A stretch of DNA of 64,000 nt from contig JAFQXD010000032.1 of NCBI GenBank assembly GCA_017407115.1, positions 1 through 64,000 on the forward strand, given 5' to 3'. The position numbers were made by a program, and so were the translations under genes. Of this stretch, positions 19,173-28,861 are shown in pieces. Numbering within the stretch: the stretch's first letter is position 1; every line of letters starts with the position of its first letter. The notes under the pieces are model-generated. The model was not told the origin of the DNA. It saw only the letters and a program-made list of their open reading frames with translations, and did not search any database. The stretch comes from Methanobrevibacter sp. (lineage in GTDB: Archaea; Methanobacteriota; Methanobacteria; Methanobacteriales; Methanobacteriaceae).

Positions 19173-19618
19173 TATTGAATGCTTATTTTGAAATTGTCAC
19201 AGTATAATATGGTTTCACCGGAGGAGCTGATTCTTAAACTAATGTAACTTGTATTTAAGGGTATTGTGGTGCTTAAATTATATTTTTGGAAGGTTGTTGA
19301 ATTTATACTAGTAGTGATTGTTTCAAGAGTATTCCCAGTTTCATCGTGTGGTCTTAATATTAGGTTTGCATTGTCTCCGATGAGGTATGCTTCCCCAGTT
19401 ACTGTTTTCCCATATTCTTCGGAGGTGATGCAGGCTCGTACATCATGATTTGTGACTGTTCCAGTGGAGGTTATGAATTTAAGTGATTTATCTCCGATAT
19501 ATGATTTTTCATTGGTGATTAATCGTGTGGAATTACCGTAACTATAGAATCCTGTCCAGTTATTAGAATATTCTCCTGCACTCCAAGGATTGAATGTTAG
19601 GAGGTTTTCTTTATCTTT
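19172..19618 (-). CDS. Silent adhesin cassette 8
   Basis: 148 codons, KDKENLLTFNPWSAGEY to DNFKISIQ, CBM-like. It stops at the TAA of CAATAAAAGATAA. Confidence 0.75.
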   Translation of the reverse strand, partial: KDKENLLTFNPWSAGEYSNNWTGFYSYGNSTRLITNEKSYIGDKSLKFITSTGTVTNHDVRACITSEEYGKTVTGEAYLIGDNANLILRPHDETGNTLETITTSINSTTFQKYNLSTTIPLNTSYISLRISSSGETILYCDNFKISIQ

Positions 19619-20058
19619 TATAGGATGATTGCTCTTAAATTATCTATGTATATTTCGCCTGTGGCTGATGATGTAATTTGCATTTGGAGATTATCCTCTT
19701 CAATTAATCTACTAACACTAAATGTGCCGGTGGTCATTGTGGGAATGTATACTCTGACGGCGGTTGAACTGGAAATTTGTAATATTCCATTTCCGTTTAA
19801 GTTGTTTTTAATGTCTGCAATTATTGTGAGTGTTTTCCCATAATCTTCAGGTTTTATTTGATAATTGATTATGATGAAAGTGTATCCTTGTGATTCACTT
19901 GTTCGTTGTAGTTTAATATTATAATCACCATTAGTGGCATATGAGTTATCTAGACTAATCTTATTTTGATTTGTGGTTCTGAATGTGAATCCGTCTAGAT
20001 TGTCCTGATAATCGCCACATGTCCATTGATTATGTGTGAGTAAGTTTGCAGTATCTTT
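19618..20058 (-). CDS. Silent adhesin cassette 9
   Basis: 146 codons, KDTANLLTHNQWTCGDY to DNLRAIIL, CBM-like. Its opening LTHNQWTC equals that of the expressed cassette 1, so the two may be related. Confidence 0.75.
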   Translation of the reverse strand, partial: KDTANLLTHNQWTCGDYQDNLDGFTFRTTNQNKISLDNSYATNGDYNIKLQRTSESQGYTFIIINYQIKPEDYGKTLTIIADIKNNLNGNGILQISSSTAVRVYIPTMTTGTFSVSRLIEEDNLQMQITSSATGEIYIDNLRAIIL

Positions 20059-20064
20059 TATATT

Positions 20065-20541
20065 TTAATCATCTTCTTTAACAACCCAATTATCCAAATA
20101 ACAAACTCCATTTTCACTAGTAGTGATGCATCTTATTTTTATTTCATTTGCATTTGTTAATGCGCTGTTGTTTAATGAAACCGAAACTGTACTTAATCTA
20201 CCTATGGGGCAACTAGCACTAGCATGTGTAATCATATTTCCATTCTCATCCATTGCTAAAAATTGAAGATCCATATTATTTAAAGTGTAGATATCAAAAC
20301 TAGCTGTATATGATTTGGCCTTATCAAAATTAAAAATATGGTACTCACAATAATCTAGAGTATTAACAAATCCGCATTTAATACTTCTATCCCCATTTGA
20401 TGAGAAATCTGTGACTGAACTTAATTTATTTAATCCTCCAACACATGCGAAATAATTTTGATTAGTACGTTCATTAGTAATTGTTTTAGTATAATCACTA
20501 CCTGACCATAGATTAACGGGGATTAGGTTAATGTTATCTTT
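20065..20541 (-). CDS. Silent adhesin cassette 10
   Basis: 158 codons, KDNINLIPVNLWSGSDY to DNWVVKEDD, CBM-like. It is the longest cassette of the array. The stop lies 4 bases before the site. Confidence 0.75.
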   Translation of the reverse strand, partial: KDNINLIPVNLWSGSDYTKTITNERTNQNYFACVGGLNKLSSVTDFSSNGDRSIKCGFVNTLDYCEYHIFNFDKAKSYTASFDIYTLNNMDLQFLAMDENGNMITHASASCPIGRLSTVSVSLNNSALTNANEIKIRCITTSENGVCYLDNWVVKEDD

Positions 20542-20990
20542 TATTGAATGGTTAACCTAATATCATCCACATATAAATTAGATAATGAATCAGATTGGCG
20601 AACATTAAAAATACATCGTAAATAAGTTGTTTCAGGAACAGTTATAACTGTAGAACTAACTTCAATAAAATCAGTAGTTTTAGGAATTACAATATTTCGA
20701 ATATTCCCACTTGATATTGCAATAATCATTTGCGTCAAAACAGTATTTGGATTATACACTTTTGCTTTGAATTCAAATGATTTACCTATTTGATCTTCTG
20801 TAACATCTAGGTATGTAACTCCAATACTGATATGTGAAGAAGGGTCATTATAAAAATGGATAGATTTGTCACCTATAGTTGCATAGTCACGAGTGAGTTC
20901 TTTATGTCCATTAAATATGTAAAAATTATCCATATTCTGATATTCTCCACAACACCATTTATTATGAGGTAATAAATTAGTTTTATCTTT
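20541..20990 (-). CDS. Silent adhesin cassette 11
   Basis: 149 codons, KDKTNLLPHNKWCCGEY to VDDIRLTIQ, CBM-like jelly roll. It stops in the site. Confidence 0.75.
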   Translation of the reverse strand, partial: KDKTNLLPHNKWCCGEYQNMDNFYIFNGHKELTRDYATIGDKSIHFYNDPSSHISIGVTYLDVTEDQIGKSFEFKAKVYNPNTVLTQMIIAISSGNIRNIVIPKTTDFIEVSSTVITVPETTYLRCIFNVRQSDSLSNLYVDDIRLTIQ

Positions 20991-21427
20991 TATTGAGTAT
21001 TTAAGTTGATGTTATCTATGTATGCTATGATGTTGTTTTTACGGAAGATGAATGTTAGTAATATTCGTTGGGTTGTTACTTCTTTTTCAATGGTTATTGT
21101 TTGAGGATTATTGTTTGCAGGTACTGTTATGGTGGTGTATTCATTGTTTTCGGTTATGCGAACTTCCATACTGTTATTTAATATTTTTAGTGCAGTTAAA
21201 GTTAATGTCATATGATTTGTATCTGAGGGTAGGGTGATAATGTTGAAGTCTACTCCTTGGTATTGGTTTAAGCTGGAAGTGTATTTGAAACTATAGTCGC
21301 CGTTATAAGTGTGTTCATCTGATAATTCTACGGTTAATCCTTCGTTGATATTTGTGATTCCATTTAAATTTTTAGTGTAATCCCCGCAAGTCCATAGATT
21401 ATATGATACTTGATTTGTCTTATCTTT
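20990..21427 (-). CDS. Silent adhesin cassette 12
   Basis: 145 codons, KDKTNQVSYNLWTCGDY to DNINLNTQ, CBM-like with HTYNGDYSFKY. It stops in the site. Confidence 0.75.
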   Translation of the reverse strand, partial: KDKTNQVSYNLWTCGDYTKNLNGITNINEGLTVELSDEHTYNGDYSFKYTSSLNQYQGVDFNIITLPSDTNHMTLTLTALKILNNSMEVRITENNEYTTITVPANNNPQTITIEKEVTTQRILLTFIFRKNNIIAYIDNINLNTQ

Positions 21428-21876
21428 TATTTAATTGTTAATGTCCAGTTGTCTAAATAGATTGTCCCAGTTCTTGCTCCTGGGAAAGCAATACCTAAGT
21501 CAAAACTACTAATCCCATTAGGTATTTCTGAGCTAATGGTGAAATTACCTGTGCCTACTGGTATAGTGACAAATCTTTGTGAATCCATATTAATTATTAA
21601 GCTGCAATAGGCATTTAATTGGTTTTTTGCATCCATTGTTACTGTTGCGGTTTTACCGTAATCATCACTAGTAACTGCATACTTTGTTTGTAATGTAGAG
21701 TATGGTATTTCTGTGGCGCTACGATGAATTTTTAATCCATAATCTCCATTTGTACTATACTCCTTGCTTAAACTAAGTATGGTGTTTGGTAAATTATTGA
21801 ATGTGAAATCTGTAAAATTTTTTGTATAATCCCCACAGGTCCAAATATTAAATGGTAGTAGATTTTCACTATCTTT
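21427..21876 (-). CDS. Silent adhesin cassette 13
   Basis: 149 codons, KDSENLLPFNIWTCGDY to DNWTLTIK, CBM-like with STNGDYGLKI. It stops in the site. Confidence 0.75.
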   Translation of the reverse strand, partial: KDSENLLPFNIWTCGDYTKNFTDFTFNNLPNTILSLSKEYSTNGDYGLKIHRSATEIPYSTLQTKYAVTSDDYGKTATVTMDAKNQLNAYCSLIINMDSQRFVTIPVGTGNFTISSEIPNGISSFDLGIAFPGARTGTIYLDNWTLTIK

Positions 21877-22306
21877 TATTGAGAGTTACCTTGACATTAT
21901 CCAAATAACAATCTTGTTGATTACTTATATTAATAATGCAAGTGCAATTTGTATTTACAATTGTTGTTGATAACTCAATGCTTTGAAAAGAATTATTCTT
22001 TGATACATTAACAGCATAATAATGAGAATTATGATATAATTGTAACATTACAGTATTGTTTGGTGTGAAAATATCTGCTGAGAACTGAATTATTTTATTA
22101 ATATCCTCTTCAGTAATATTTGGATAAAAAAATAAATATTGACTACCTGATGAAGATGATTTTTCTAAGTAAATGGATAAATCCCCATTTGAAGAAATAA
22201 TCTTTGAAGTGGATAATTGTATATTATTCCCTGAAAATCCCTGAGTGTTTTTATTATAATCCCCACCACTCCATTGATTAACATTTAAAATATTATCCTT
22301 ATCTTT
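21869..22306 (-). CDS. Silent adhesin cassette 14
   Basis: 145 codons, KDKDNILNVNQWSGGDY to DNVKVTLNKR, CBM-like. It reads into the next site and stops at the TAG of AAAAGATAG (KR type). Confidence 0.75.
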   Translation of the reverse strand, partial: KDKDNILNVNQWSGGDYNKNTQGFSGNNIQLSTSKIISSNGDLSIYLEKSSSSGSQYLFFYPNITEEDINKIIQFSADIFTPNNTVMLQLYHNSHYYAVNVSKNNSFQSIELSTTIVNTNCTCIINISNQQDCYLDNVKVTLNKR

Positions 22307-22740
22307 TATTGAATGATTAAGTTAAGATTGTCCCAGTATGCTTCACTTTCTGATGAGGATTGTAATTGTAAGAATATTCTAAGTTTTGTTATTGTTTTTG
22401 TTTTATCTATATCGTATGATACTTCAGCAGTTACCTGTTTATTTACTGGTAGGTTAACTTCGGTTGATTTATAGGAGTCTTGGTAAATTACTTGTGTTCC
22501 AAACAGTGCACTTGAGGAATTTGTTAATATATCACTGGAAACAGTTATACTATTCCAATCATTTGAAAAGGGTATGTCTACTGCTGCCCAACCCGTACCT
22601 GTTAGTTTTATACAATAATCCCCATTACTTGCATTTTCAGTAACGAATAATGTTGAACAATTGTTTGTGACTAAATTGAAATTGGTATTATAATCTCCAC
22701 CACTCCAAATATTATAAGATAGTTGGTTTAATTTATCTTT
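22306..22740 (-). CDS. Silent adhesin cassette 15
   Basis: 144 codons, KDKLNQLSYNIWSGGDY to DNLNLIIQ, CBM-like with ASNGDYCIKL. It stops in the site and has no internal start of note. Confidence 0.75.
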   Translation of the reverse strand, partial: KDKLNQLSYNIWSGGDYNTNFNLVTNNCSTLFVTENASNGDYCIKLTGTGWAAVDIPFSNDWNSITVSSDILTNSSSALFGTQVIYQDSYKSTEVNLPVNKQVTAEVSYDIDKTKTITKLRIFLQLQSSSESEAYWDNLNLIIQ

Positions 22741-23159
22741 TATTGAATAGTTAATGAAATATTTTTCAGGTAAAATAAGTTATCAGCTTCATTCAAATTT
22801 ATAACCCACATTATAGACAATGTACTTGAATTTTCAGGGATAATATAGGATAAATTTGCAGTTTGCCAATTATCTGAAGAAGATATGGTTATCCCTGCTT
22901 TCCATGTATCATCAAACAGAAACTCTAAGACAGTATTTTTAAATGCTAATACTTTCGAAGATACATTCGCTGTTTTTAACCAATCATTAGAATTTAATTC
23001 ATAGTTTATCTTACAGGAAACATATTGTTCTCCTTGAACTTTCAAGCAATCTTTTTCCACAGATAATATGGTAGAGTAACTATGATTAAAACCTGTTGTG
23101 CTGTTTAGATATGTTCCAGCACTCCATTGATTGAAGGTTAAATGATTTCCACTATCTTT
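22740..23159 (-). CDS. Silent adhesin cassette 16
   Basis: 139 codons, KDSGNHLTFNQWSAGTY to KNISLTIQ, CBM-like. It shares the WSAGTYLNST opening with cassette 25. Confidence 0.75.
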   Translation of the reverse strand, partial: KDSGNHLTFNQWSAGTYLNSTTGFNHSYSTILSVEKDCLKVQGEQYVSCKINYELNSNDWLKTANVSSKVLAFKNTVLEFLFDDTWKAGITISSSDNWQTANLSYIIPENSSTLSIMWVINLNEADNLFYLKNISLTIQ

Positions 23160-23566
23160 TATTGAAGAGTTAATGAAAAATCATCGAAATATACTGATGT
23201 GTCTGGACTCCAATTTAATATTCTTATTCCTTTAAAATTAGTTGCTGATACAGAAATAAGTTGCACTTCAGGAAATGATGAGTAATTAACAGTTATGGTA
23301 TTTGAATCCGTGGATATGGCAATCATACCTATTGTTGATGGTGAGTACAGTTTAAAAGTTATGAGATAATCCCCTTCCGGCACTTCTTGATAAATTTCAG
23401 TTACATAATTATTGTATATGTCATCTGACCGTGTTAATTTTAAGCTTCGTTCACCATTACTGTTCCAATCTGTTGAAGAACTACCTTGTTTATTAAAACC
23501 GGGCTTGTTTTTAAGATAATCGGTACCGCTCCAAATATTATAATCAAAGAAATTATCCTTATCTTT
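23159..23566 (-). CDS. Silent adhesin cassette 17
   Basis: 135 codons, KDKDNFFDYNIWSGTDY to DDFSLTLQ, CBM-like. It is the shortest cassette of the array. Confidence 0.75.
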   Translation of the reverse strand, partial: KDKDNFFDYNIWSGTDYLKNKPGFNKQGSSSTDWNSNGERSLKLTRSDDIYNNYVTEIYQEVPEGDYLITFKLYSPSTIGMIAISTDSNTITVNYSSFPEVQLISVSATNFKGIRILNWSPDTSVYFDDFSLTLQ

Positions 23567-23997
23567 TATTGAATTTGCAAACTAATTTCTTTCAAATAAA
23601 AAATTGGAATTACATCAGAAACATTACTAACAACAGATATCCTGATTGTATTAATATCATCTGGGATTTGTATGCTTAATTTTAATTCTTGGAATCTACC
23701 TAAACTACCTGTCGATACTCCTGCAATCCAATTGTTAGACTCATATACTTGAAAAGTAACTCTACAGTTTACTGGGAGAATAATAAGTGTTAGTAATAAT
23801 TGTTTGCCTATTTCATCAGATGATAAATCATGATTAAACCTAACAGCTGTATAATTGCCTATTGTTGTATTGCTTACTTCTAAATAGTCAGTAGTGGATT
23901 TTAAAGTGGTTGTGGAGGAGATGTTAAATTCGGATAAATCATTTAAATATCCTCCCCAACTCCATTGGTTGAATGTTAAATGATTTCTACTATCTTT
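23566..23997 (-). CDS. Silent adhesin cassette 18
   Basis: 143 codons, KDSRNHLTFNQWSWGGY to KEISLQIQ, CBM-like. The frame is open throughout and has no start codon. Confidence 0.75.
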   Translation of the reverse strand, partial: KDSRNHLTFNQWSWGGYLNDLSEFNISSTTTLKSTTDYLEVSNTTIGNYTAVRFNHDLSSDEIGKQLLLTLIILPVNCRVTFQVYESNNWIAGVSTGSLGRFQELKLSIQIPDDINTIRISVVSNVSDVIPIFYLKEISLQIQ

Positions 23998-24455
23998 TAT
24001 TGAATGGTTAGTCTCCAGTTATCTGTGTAAACATATTCTTCATTTACATTTGGATTTAATGCGATTAAACAAGTTAATTGTTGAGCATCGTAGGGTACAT
24101 TATATGTTAATGTATAATTTTTCATTTCTGAATAAACGGGTACTGTAATGTATAATAATGTAGATGTGTCTGTGTAACATTGTATGGAGATAGATGTGTT
24201 TGTTAGATTTAATATGTCTGCTGAGAATTGGATGGTGCTTTCGCCCAGGTTTGATATGTCCAGTGTACAGTTTAGAGTATGGTATCCTGAAGCAGTGCCC
24301 TTCCTGTTTAATTTAATACATTTTTCACCATTAGTGCTGTTGTCTTTTGTAAGTATATTATTCCCACTATATTGATTGTATGCAAAATTATTGAGATTGT
24401 TAGAATAATCTCCACAGGACCAAGTATTATGTGGGAATAAGTTTGACTTATCTTT
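23997..24455 (-). CDS. Silent adhesin cassette 19
   Basis: 152 codons, KDKSNLFPHNTWSCGDY to TDNWRLTIQ, CBM-like with STNGEKCIKL. It stops in the site. Confidence 0.75.
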   Translation of the reverse strand, partial: KDKSNLFPHNTWSCGDYSNNLNNFAYNQYSGNNILTKDNSTNGEKCIKLNRKGTASGYHTLNCTLDISNLGESTIQFSADILNLTNTSISIQCYTDTSTLLYITVPVYSEMKNYTLTYNVPYDAQQLTCLIALNPNVNEEYVYTDNWRLTIQ

Positions 24456-24889
24456 TATTGATGTTTGAGTGTGATGTTGTCGATGTATACTGTTGTTGGT
24501 TCTCGTATAATCAAGTAAAATTTAAGTTTTGATGTAGATTGGATTGTTCTTGTTATCATAATTTTTTGCATACTCTCATTTGGTGGAATGGTGATGTCAT
24601 TAAACTTACCTGTTTCAATTTCTAATAATCTTAATGAAACTTGTGTTGAAGAATTATTGAGGATATTAATTATCCCTGTGTAAACCTCTCCGATAATAGT
24701 ATCCTGATTTTCAGATAACCACATATAATTATAACCGGTCACAGTATTTGTCACTTCAATACTATAATCCCCATTACTACTATGATTTCTGGATTGAGTT
24801 AATTCAAAACCTGAAGCAATACCTGATAAATTAATATTATAATCACTACCAGACCACATACCATAACTAGATACGCTTAATCTATCTTT
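24455..24889 (-). CDS. Silent adhesin cassette 20
   Basis: 144 codons, KDRLSVSSYGMWSGSDY to DNITLKHQ, CBM-like with SSNGDYSIEV. Confidence 0.75.
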   Translation of the reverse strand, partial: KDRLSVSSYGMWSGSDYNINLSGIASGFELTQSRNHSSNGDYSIEVTNTVTGYNYMWLSENQDTIIGEVYTGIINILNNSSTQVSLRLLEIETGKFNDITIPPNESMQKIMITRTIQSTSKLKFYLIIREPTTVYIDNITLKHQ

Positions 24890-25341
24890 TATTGAATATT
24901 TAGATTAATATTGTCTACGAAACAATCAGTATATGCAGCGCATGAAATATTAAAATACACTTTATTAGTGTTTTCAAGAATGATAGTACTTAAATTTATT
25001 GGAACGAAATGATTGTTTGAATGAATACTCAATTCAACTAGTTCAAGAAGATTATCATTATTATAAAGTAGTAAGTGGCTTGATATGTTATGGGTTGGAG
25101 CATATATGTCTGCGGAGAGATTCACTGTTTTACCCATGTCCTTTGAAGAGGTGTTTACTGGGAATCTTAACCAAGCTTGTTCCTCTGAACTTAATTTAAT
25201 TGAATAATCTCCATTAGATGAATAATATTTATCCGATGAAGCAGTAATCAAATGACCTGATATGTAGTCAGAATTACGTTGTATTGGATTGTAATCTGTT
25301 CCTGACCATATGCTGTAATTAAATAAATTTTCTGTATCTTT
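24889..25341 (-). CDS. Silent adhesin cassette 21
   Basis: 150 codons, KDTENLFNYSIWSGTDY to DNINLNIQ, CBM-like with SSNGDYSIKL. Confidence 0.75.
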   Translation of the reverse strand, partial: KDTENLFNYSIWSGTDYNPIQRNSDYISGHLITASSDKYYSSNGDYSIKLSSEEQAWLRFPVNTSSKDMGKTVNLSADIYAPTHNISSHLLLYNNDNLLELVELSIHSNNHFVPINLSTIILENTNKVYFNISCAAYTDCFVDNINLNIQ

Positions 25342-25790
25342 TATACAATTCTTAGTGAGAGATCATCAACATAAATTGTATTAGTTATATTATTTGGAGA
25401 TTGGAATGCAATTGTAAATAACCCTGATGTAACTATAAATGTTATAGTAATATCTGTCCATTCACCTATTACTCCACCGACTAACCTTACATTACCTTCA
25501 TTTCCTTGATTTGCACATTGTATCGTTATTTGATTATTGCTACAGTATATTTTACAATTAAATCTTAGAATAGTCCCTAGTGGTGCAGTCAAACCATAGG
25601 TGTTATTAGTGTCATCAATTCTTACATCCAGATAGTTGGAATCTTTGATTAGTTTCAGAGAGCAATCATTATTGTAACTGTTAATACTTGATGATTCGGC
25701 AGATCCATTGAATATTCTAAATCCAGTCAAATCTTTCGTATATTCTGTTGCAAAAACTTGGTTGAAATGTAATATATTAGTTTTATCTTT
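25341..25790 (-). CDS. Silent adhesin cassette 22
   Basis: 149 codons, KDKTNILHFNQVFATEY to DDLSLRIV, CBM-like but without the usual WSGGDY opening. Confidence 0.75.
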   Translation of the reverse strand, partial: KDKTNILHFNQVFATEYTKDLTGFRIFNGSAESSSINSYNNDCSLKLIKDSNYLDVRIDDTNNTYGLTAPLGTILRFNCKIYCSNNQITIQCANQGNEGNVRLVGGVIGEWTDITITFIVTSGLFTIAFQSPNNITNTIYVDDLSLRIV

Positions 25791-26229
25791 TATAAATTTT
25801 AAAATTTTGGATGGTGCAATCCATATCTCCTTGCCAATCAGTTATTTGGAATCCTAAAAGGGTATCATCCCAATTTGATGTCGTAGTGTTTATTAATACC
25901 TCATTACAATAATACATAAAATTACCTCCATCATATTCTATTCTAATATGGTGAGTACCTGTTTCACTGTAATTTATAGTATAAAATGAGTTTGATGAGG
26001 CTCTAAGATATAATCCAATTAAATTAGCAGTGTAAAAATCAAATTCAATTATAAATGGATTTTCTGAGGATAAGTAATATAATTGATTATTTAAAGTTGA
26101 ATTAAGATAAGCATTCCCATCCCCAGTATAATGATATCCATTTTCAATAGGTGTTGTTATTACAGATGTTCCTTTACGTGTAAAACAATCCCCATCAAAG
26201 ATAAAATCTAATATAGTATTCTTATCTTT
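25783..26229 (-). CDS. Silent adhesin cassette 23
   Basis: 148 codons, KDKNTILDFIFDGDCF to IQNFKIYKR. LamG-like body (PFIIEFDFYTANLIGLYLR; HHIRIEYDGGNFMYYCN). KR-type stop inside the next site. Confidence 0.75.
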   Translation of the reverse strand, partial: KDKNTILDFIFDGDCFTRKGTSVITTPIENGYHYTGDGNAYLNSTLNNQLYYLSSENPFIIEFDFYTANLIGLYLRASSNSFYTINYSETGTHHIRIEYDGGNFMYYCNEVLINTTTSNWDDTLLGFQITDWQGDMDCTIQNFKIYKR

Positions 26230-26672
26230 TATTGAATGATTACTTCTAAATTATCTATGTATACTGTGGTTTCACTTGAAAGGTTAAATAATACTATTAT
26301 TGCTCCGTAATCAGATGGAACAGTCCCAGTTAAGGTGAAATTAGTTATCACTATAGGTATGTGAACAACACCCAACACTACTTGATTATTTATATTGGCT
26401 TCGGTTAACCTTGCCCGTAAAGTCACCCATGCATCCGAGTCGATATTATTCATAATTCCTTTAACTACATAAGTTCTATTTTCTAATGCAGGTAATGTGA
26501 AATAAACATAATTAACTTCATTAGTATTGCTGACTATTTTAAATGAGTAATCCCCATTGTAAGAATATTCTTTACATGCCGTGTGGGTTACGTTAGTATG
26601 ATTTAAGTAACTAGATTTAAGATAATCTCCACCACTCCACATATTAAAGTTCAGTAGATTTTCACTATCTTT
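26229..26672 (-). CDS. Silent adhesin cassette 24
   Basis: 147 codons, KDSENLLNFNMWSGGDY to DNLEVIIQ, CBM-like with SYNGDYSFKI. Confidence 0.75.
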   Translation of the reverse strand, partial: KDSENLLNFNMWSGGDYLKSSYLNHTNVTHTACKEYSYNGDYSFKIVSNTNEVNYVYFTLPALENRTYVVKGIMNNIDSDAWVTLRARLTEANINNQVVLGVVHIPIVITNFTLTGTVPSDYGAIIVLFNLSSETTVYIDNLEVIIQ

Positions 26673-27094
26673 TATTGAATGGTTAAGTTAAATTCTTTAA
26701 TGACGATAATCGCATCATCCTTTTGAATTGGATTCCATCTCACCTCATAAAGTCCTTCTTCAGAGATTATGTGAGATAAATCCATAATACAGCATTCATT
26801 TAAATTCTCTAATCGAACTATTGCAGTCCACGTGTTATTAATGAATAATTGAATATTAACTCCTGAATTAATAGCATATACTTTGGAGGATATGGTTAAT
26901 GTTTTACCAATATCATCAGATGAAACATCATAATTTATTTTAATATTACTAATCCCTGTGCTTTGGAATGTGATTTTTAATAGTTCATGTTCAATAGAGG
27001 CGTTAGCTCCAGATCCTATAACAATACCATATGTGCTATTTAGATATGTTCCAGCACTCCATTGATTAACTGTTAATAGATTATCCTTATCTTT
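26672..27094 (-). CDS. Silent adhesin cassette 25
   Basis: 140 codons, KDKDNLLTVNQWSAGTY to KEFNLTIQ, CBM-like. Its opening is close to those of cassettes 16 and 29. Confidence 0.75.
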   Translation of the reverse strand, partial: KDKDNLLTVNQWSAGTYLNSTYGIVIGSGANASIEHELLKITFQSTGISNIKINYDVSSDDIGKTLTISSKVYAINSGVNIQLFINNTWTAIVRLENLNECCIMDLSHIISEEGLYEVRWNPIQKDDAIIVIKEFNLTIQ

Positions 27095-27101
27095 TATTTA
27101 A

Positions 27102-27521
27102 TCAAGTCAATCTTTCATATACTAAGAATTTTTTCAACTTTAAAGTATCATTTTTAGAATTATTATACCAGTATAATCTACAAGTTACTGAAGAAGCATC
27201 AAAGGGAATATTAGCTGAAACTGAAACTTCTCCATTTGTTGTTATTGAACCGGAGTGATAGTATTGGTCTCCAATCATGATTATTGCTTGAACATCCCCA
27301 TTATTAAATTCAATATCTACAAGGAAAGTGATTGTTTTTCCATGAGTAACACTTAATAAATTCCTCCTATCAAGATATGATGAAGTAGAATCATCTAATT
27401 GAGTAATTAAATATTCATCTCCTAAATAATAAATTCCAGTATGGTTTAGGTTTTTTGAATAATTGTCTTTCTTGTCAGAGGTTAGGATATCATAATATAA
27501 ATAATTCAAATTCTTATCTTT
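27102..27521 (-). CDS. Silent adhesin cassette 26
   Basis: 139 codons, KDKNLNYLYYDILTSD to LKKFLVYERLT. A divergent beta sandwich. It is the only cassette ending in TGA, a few bases before the site. Confidence 0.72.
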   Translation of the reverse strand, partial: KDKNLNYLYYDILTSDKKDNYSKNLNHTGIYYLGDEYLITQLDDSTSSYLDRRNLLSVTHGKTITFLVDIEFNNGDVQAIIMIGDQYYHSGSITTNGEVSVSANIPFDASSVTCRLYWYNNSKNDTLKLKKFLVYERLT

Positions 27522-27988
27522 TATTGAATGGTTAGTTTGAGATTTTTAGCATGCATTATTGTTTCAGTTTCGGAAGAGGATATTTCTAATCTTAAATCTA
27601 ATTCCCCTGAATTTTCAGGTATACTAATATTTGATAATGTGAATTTTTGGAATGAATTATACTCGGGTATCGCTACATATGCTATTCTTGATCCAACATT
27701 ATTAATTCTAACATTAGCAGATAACTTACAATTACCAACACCTTTTTTCAGTAAATCGGCTGAAATAGAGAAATATTCATTTTGAAAATCCTCGGGTAAG
27801 TTATAATATGCATCGAGAATAATTATTCCTGTAATATTATTACGCATACTTAATACTGTATTACTTATAGGGAATTCTCTGGAGAAGTATACTTGTGAAT
27901 TAGTACCGTAACTCTTAAAACCTGTGAGATTATTAAGGTATTCTCCTGCGGACCATTGGTTAATATTTAATAGGTTTAATTTATCTTT
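27521..27988 (-). CDS. Silent adhesin cassette 27
   Basis: 155 codons, KDKLNLLNINQWSAGEY to KNLKLTIQ, CBM-like. It stops in the site. Confidence 0.75.
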   Translation of the reverse strand, partial: KDKLNLLNINQWSAGEYLNNLTGFKSYGTNSQVYFSREFPISNTVLSMRNNITGIIILDAYYNLPEDFQNEYFSISADLLKKGVGNCKLSANVRINNVGSRIAYVAIPEYNSFQKFTLSNISIPENSGELDLRLEISSSETETIMHAKNLKLTIQ

Positions 27989-28418
27989 TATTTACTTGGA
28001 GATTATCAATAACTAAAATATTATCAGTGTAACCTTCAATCAAGAATCTTATTGAAGTAATATTCTCAGGTGTTGTTATTGTAAGTGAGGGTTCTTGAAC
28101 ATTATTCGATGAAGGGATTTGGATTGCACTACCATTGTCCCATGAACCATTATTAAAGCAGTATAATTTTAGAATGCAAGTAGATTTATTAATACAATTA
28201 AATCTTAATGTTAATTCATCTCTTTCCCCAGTATATGGTAATGTTACTACTAATTTATGTATTAATTCAGTATTTGTAAATTTTAAACATTTTTCCCCAT
28301 TTATCTTCCACTCTGAAGATAGGGTTAAATTTTCATTAGTTAAGACTATTTCACTTAAATTATCTGAATAATCCCCACCAGACCAGAGATTATAAGATAA
28401 GATGTTTGCTTTATCTTT
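27981..28418 (-). CDS. Silent adhesin cassette 28
   Basis: 145 codons, KDKANILSYNLWSGGDY to DNLQVNKR, CBM-like. KR-type stop in the next site. Confidence 0.75.
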   Translation of the reverse strand, partial: KDKANILSYNLWSGGDYSDNLSEIVLTNENLTLSSEWKINGEKCLKFTNTELIHKLVVTLPYTGERDELTLRFNCINKSTCILKLYCFNNGSWDNGSAIQIPSSNNVQEPSLTITTPENITSIRFLIEGYTDNILVIDNLQVNKR

Positions 28419-28861
28419 TATTGAATATTCACTTCTAATGATGCTATGTATAATATTGTTTCATTATTTTCATGAGGAATGTTAATTTCTACGGTAATCT
28501 CTGAAGTATTAGGGATTTCTGCTATGAGAATATTTTCAAAAAATCGTTGGTAACTACCTACATTAACACTAGACAATACGTTATCATTAGAATAAAATAA
28601 TATTCTCCCAATCCCGCCACTACGATAAATACTGGATTTAACTTTAATCTCTTTACCAATATCACTTGTTTCAATTGGGAGACTTATTTTAATGAAACTA
28701 TCTGTATTTAGTAAATTTAATCGTTGATATATTCTGATACACTTATCATAATCCCTATAACGTAGTACAGTAACATAATCTGAATAATCAAATCCGCTAA
28801 GATTATTTGAATATAATCCACAACTCCATTGATTAACTGTTAATAGGTTAGTCTTATCTTT
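28418..28861 (-). CDS. Silent adhesin cassette 29
   Basis: 147 codons, KDKTNLLTVNQWSCGLY to ASLEVNIQ, CBM-like. The frame is open without a start. Confidence 0.75.
   Translation of the reverse strand, partial: KDKTNLLTVNQWSCGLYSNNLSGFDYSDYVTVLRYRDYDKCIRIYQRLNLLNTDSFIKISLPIETSDIGKEIKVKSSIYRSGGIGRILFYSNDNVLSSVNVGSYQRFFENILIAEIPNTSEITVEINIPHENNETILYIASLEVNIQ

Noticed and set aside
16947-28371. Plus-strand frames across the array (for example 18664-18906, 21052-21237, 28135-28371)
   Set aside because: They are antisense shadows of the cassettes, without ribosome sites or protein-like composition.
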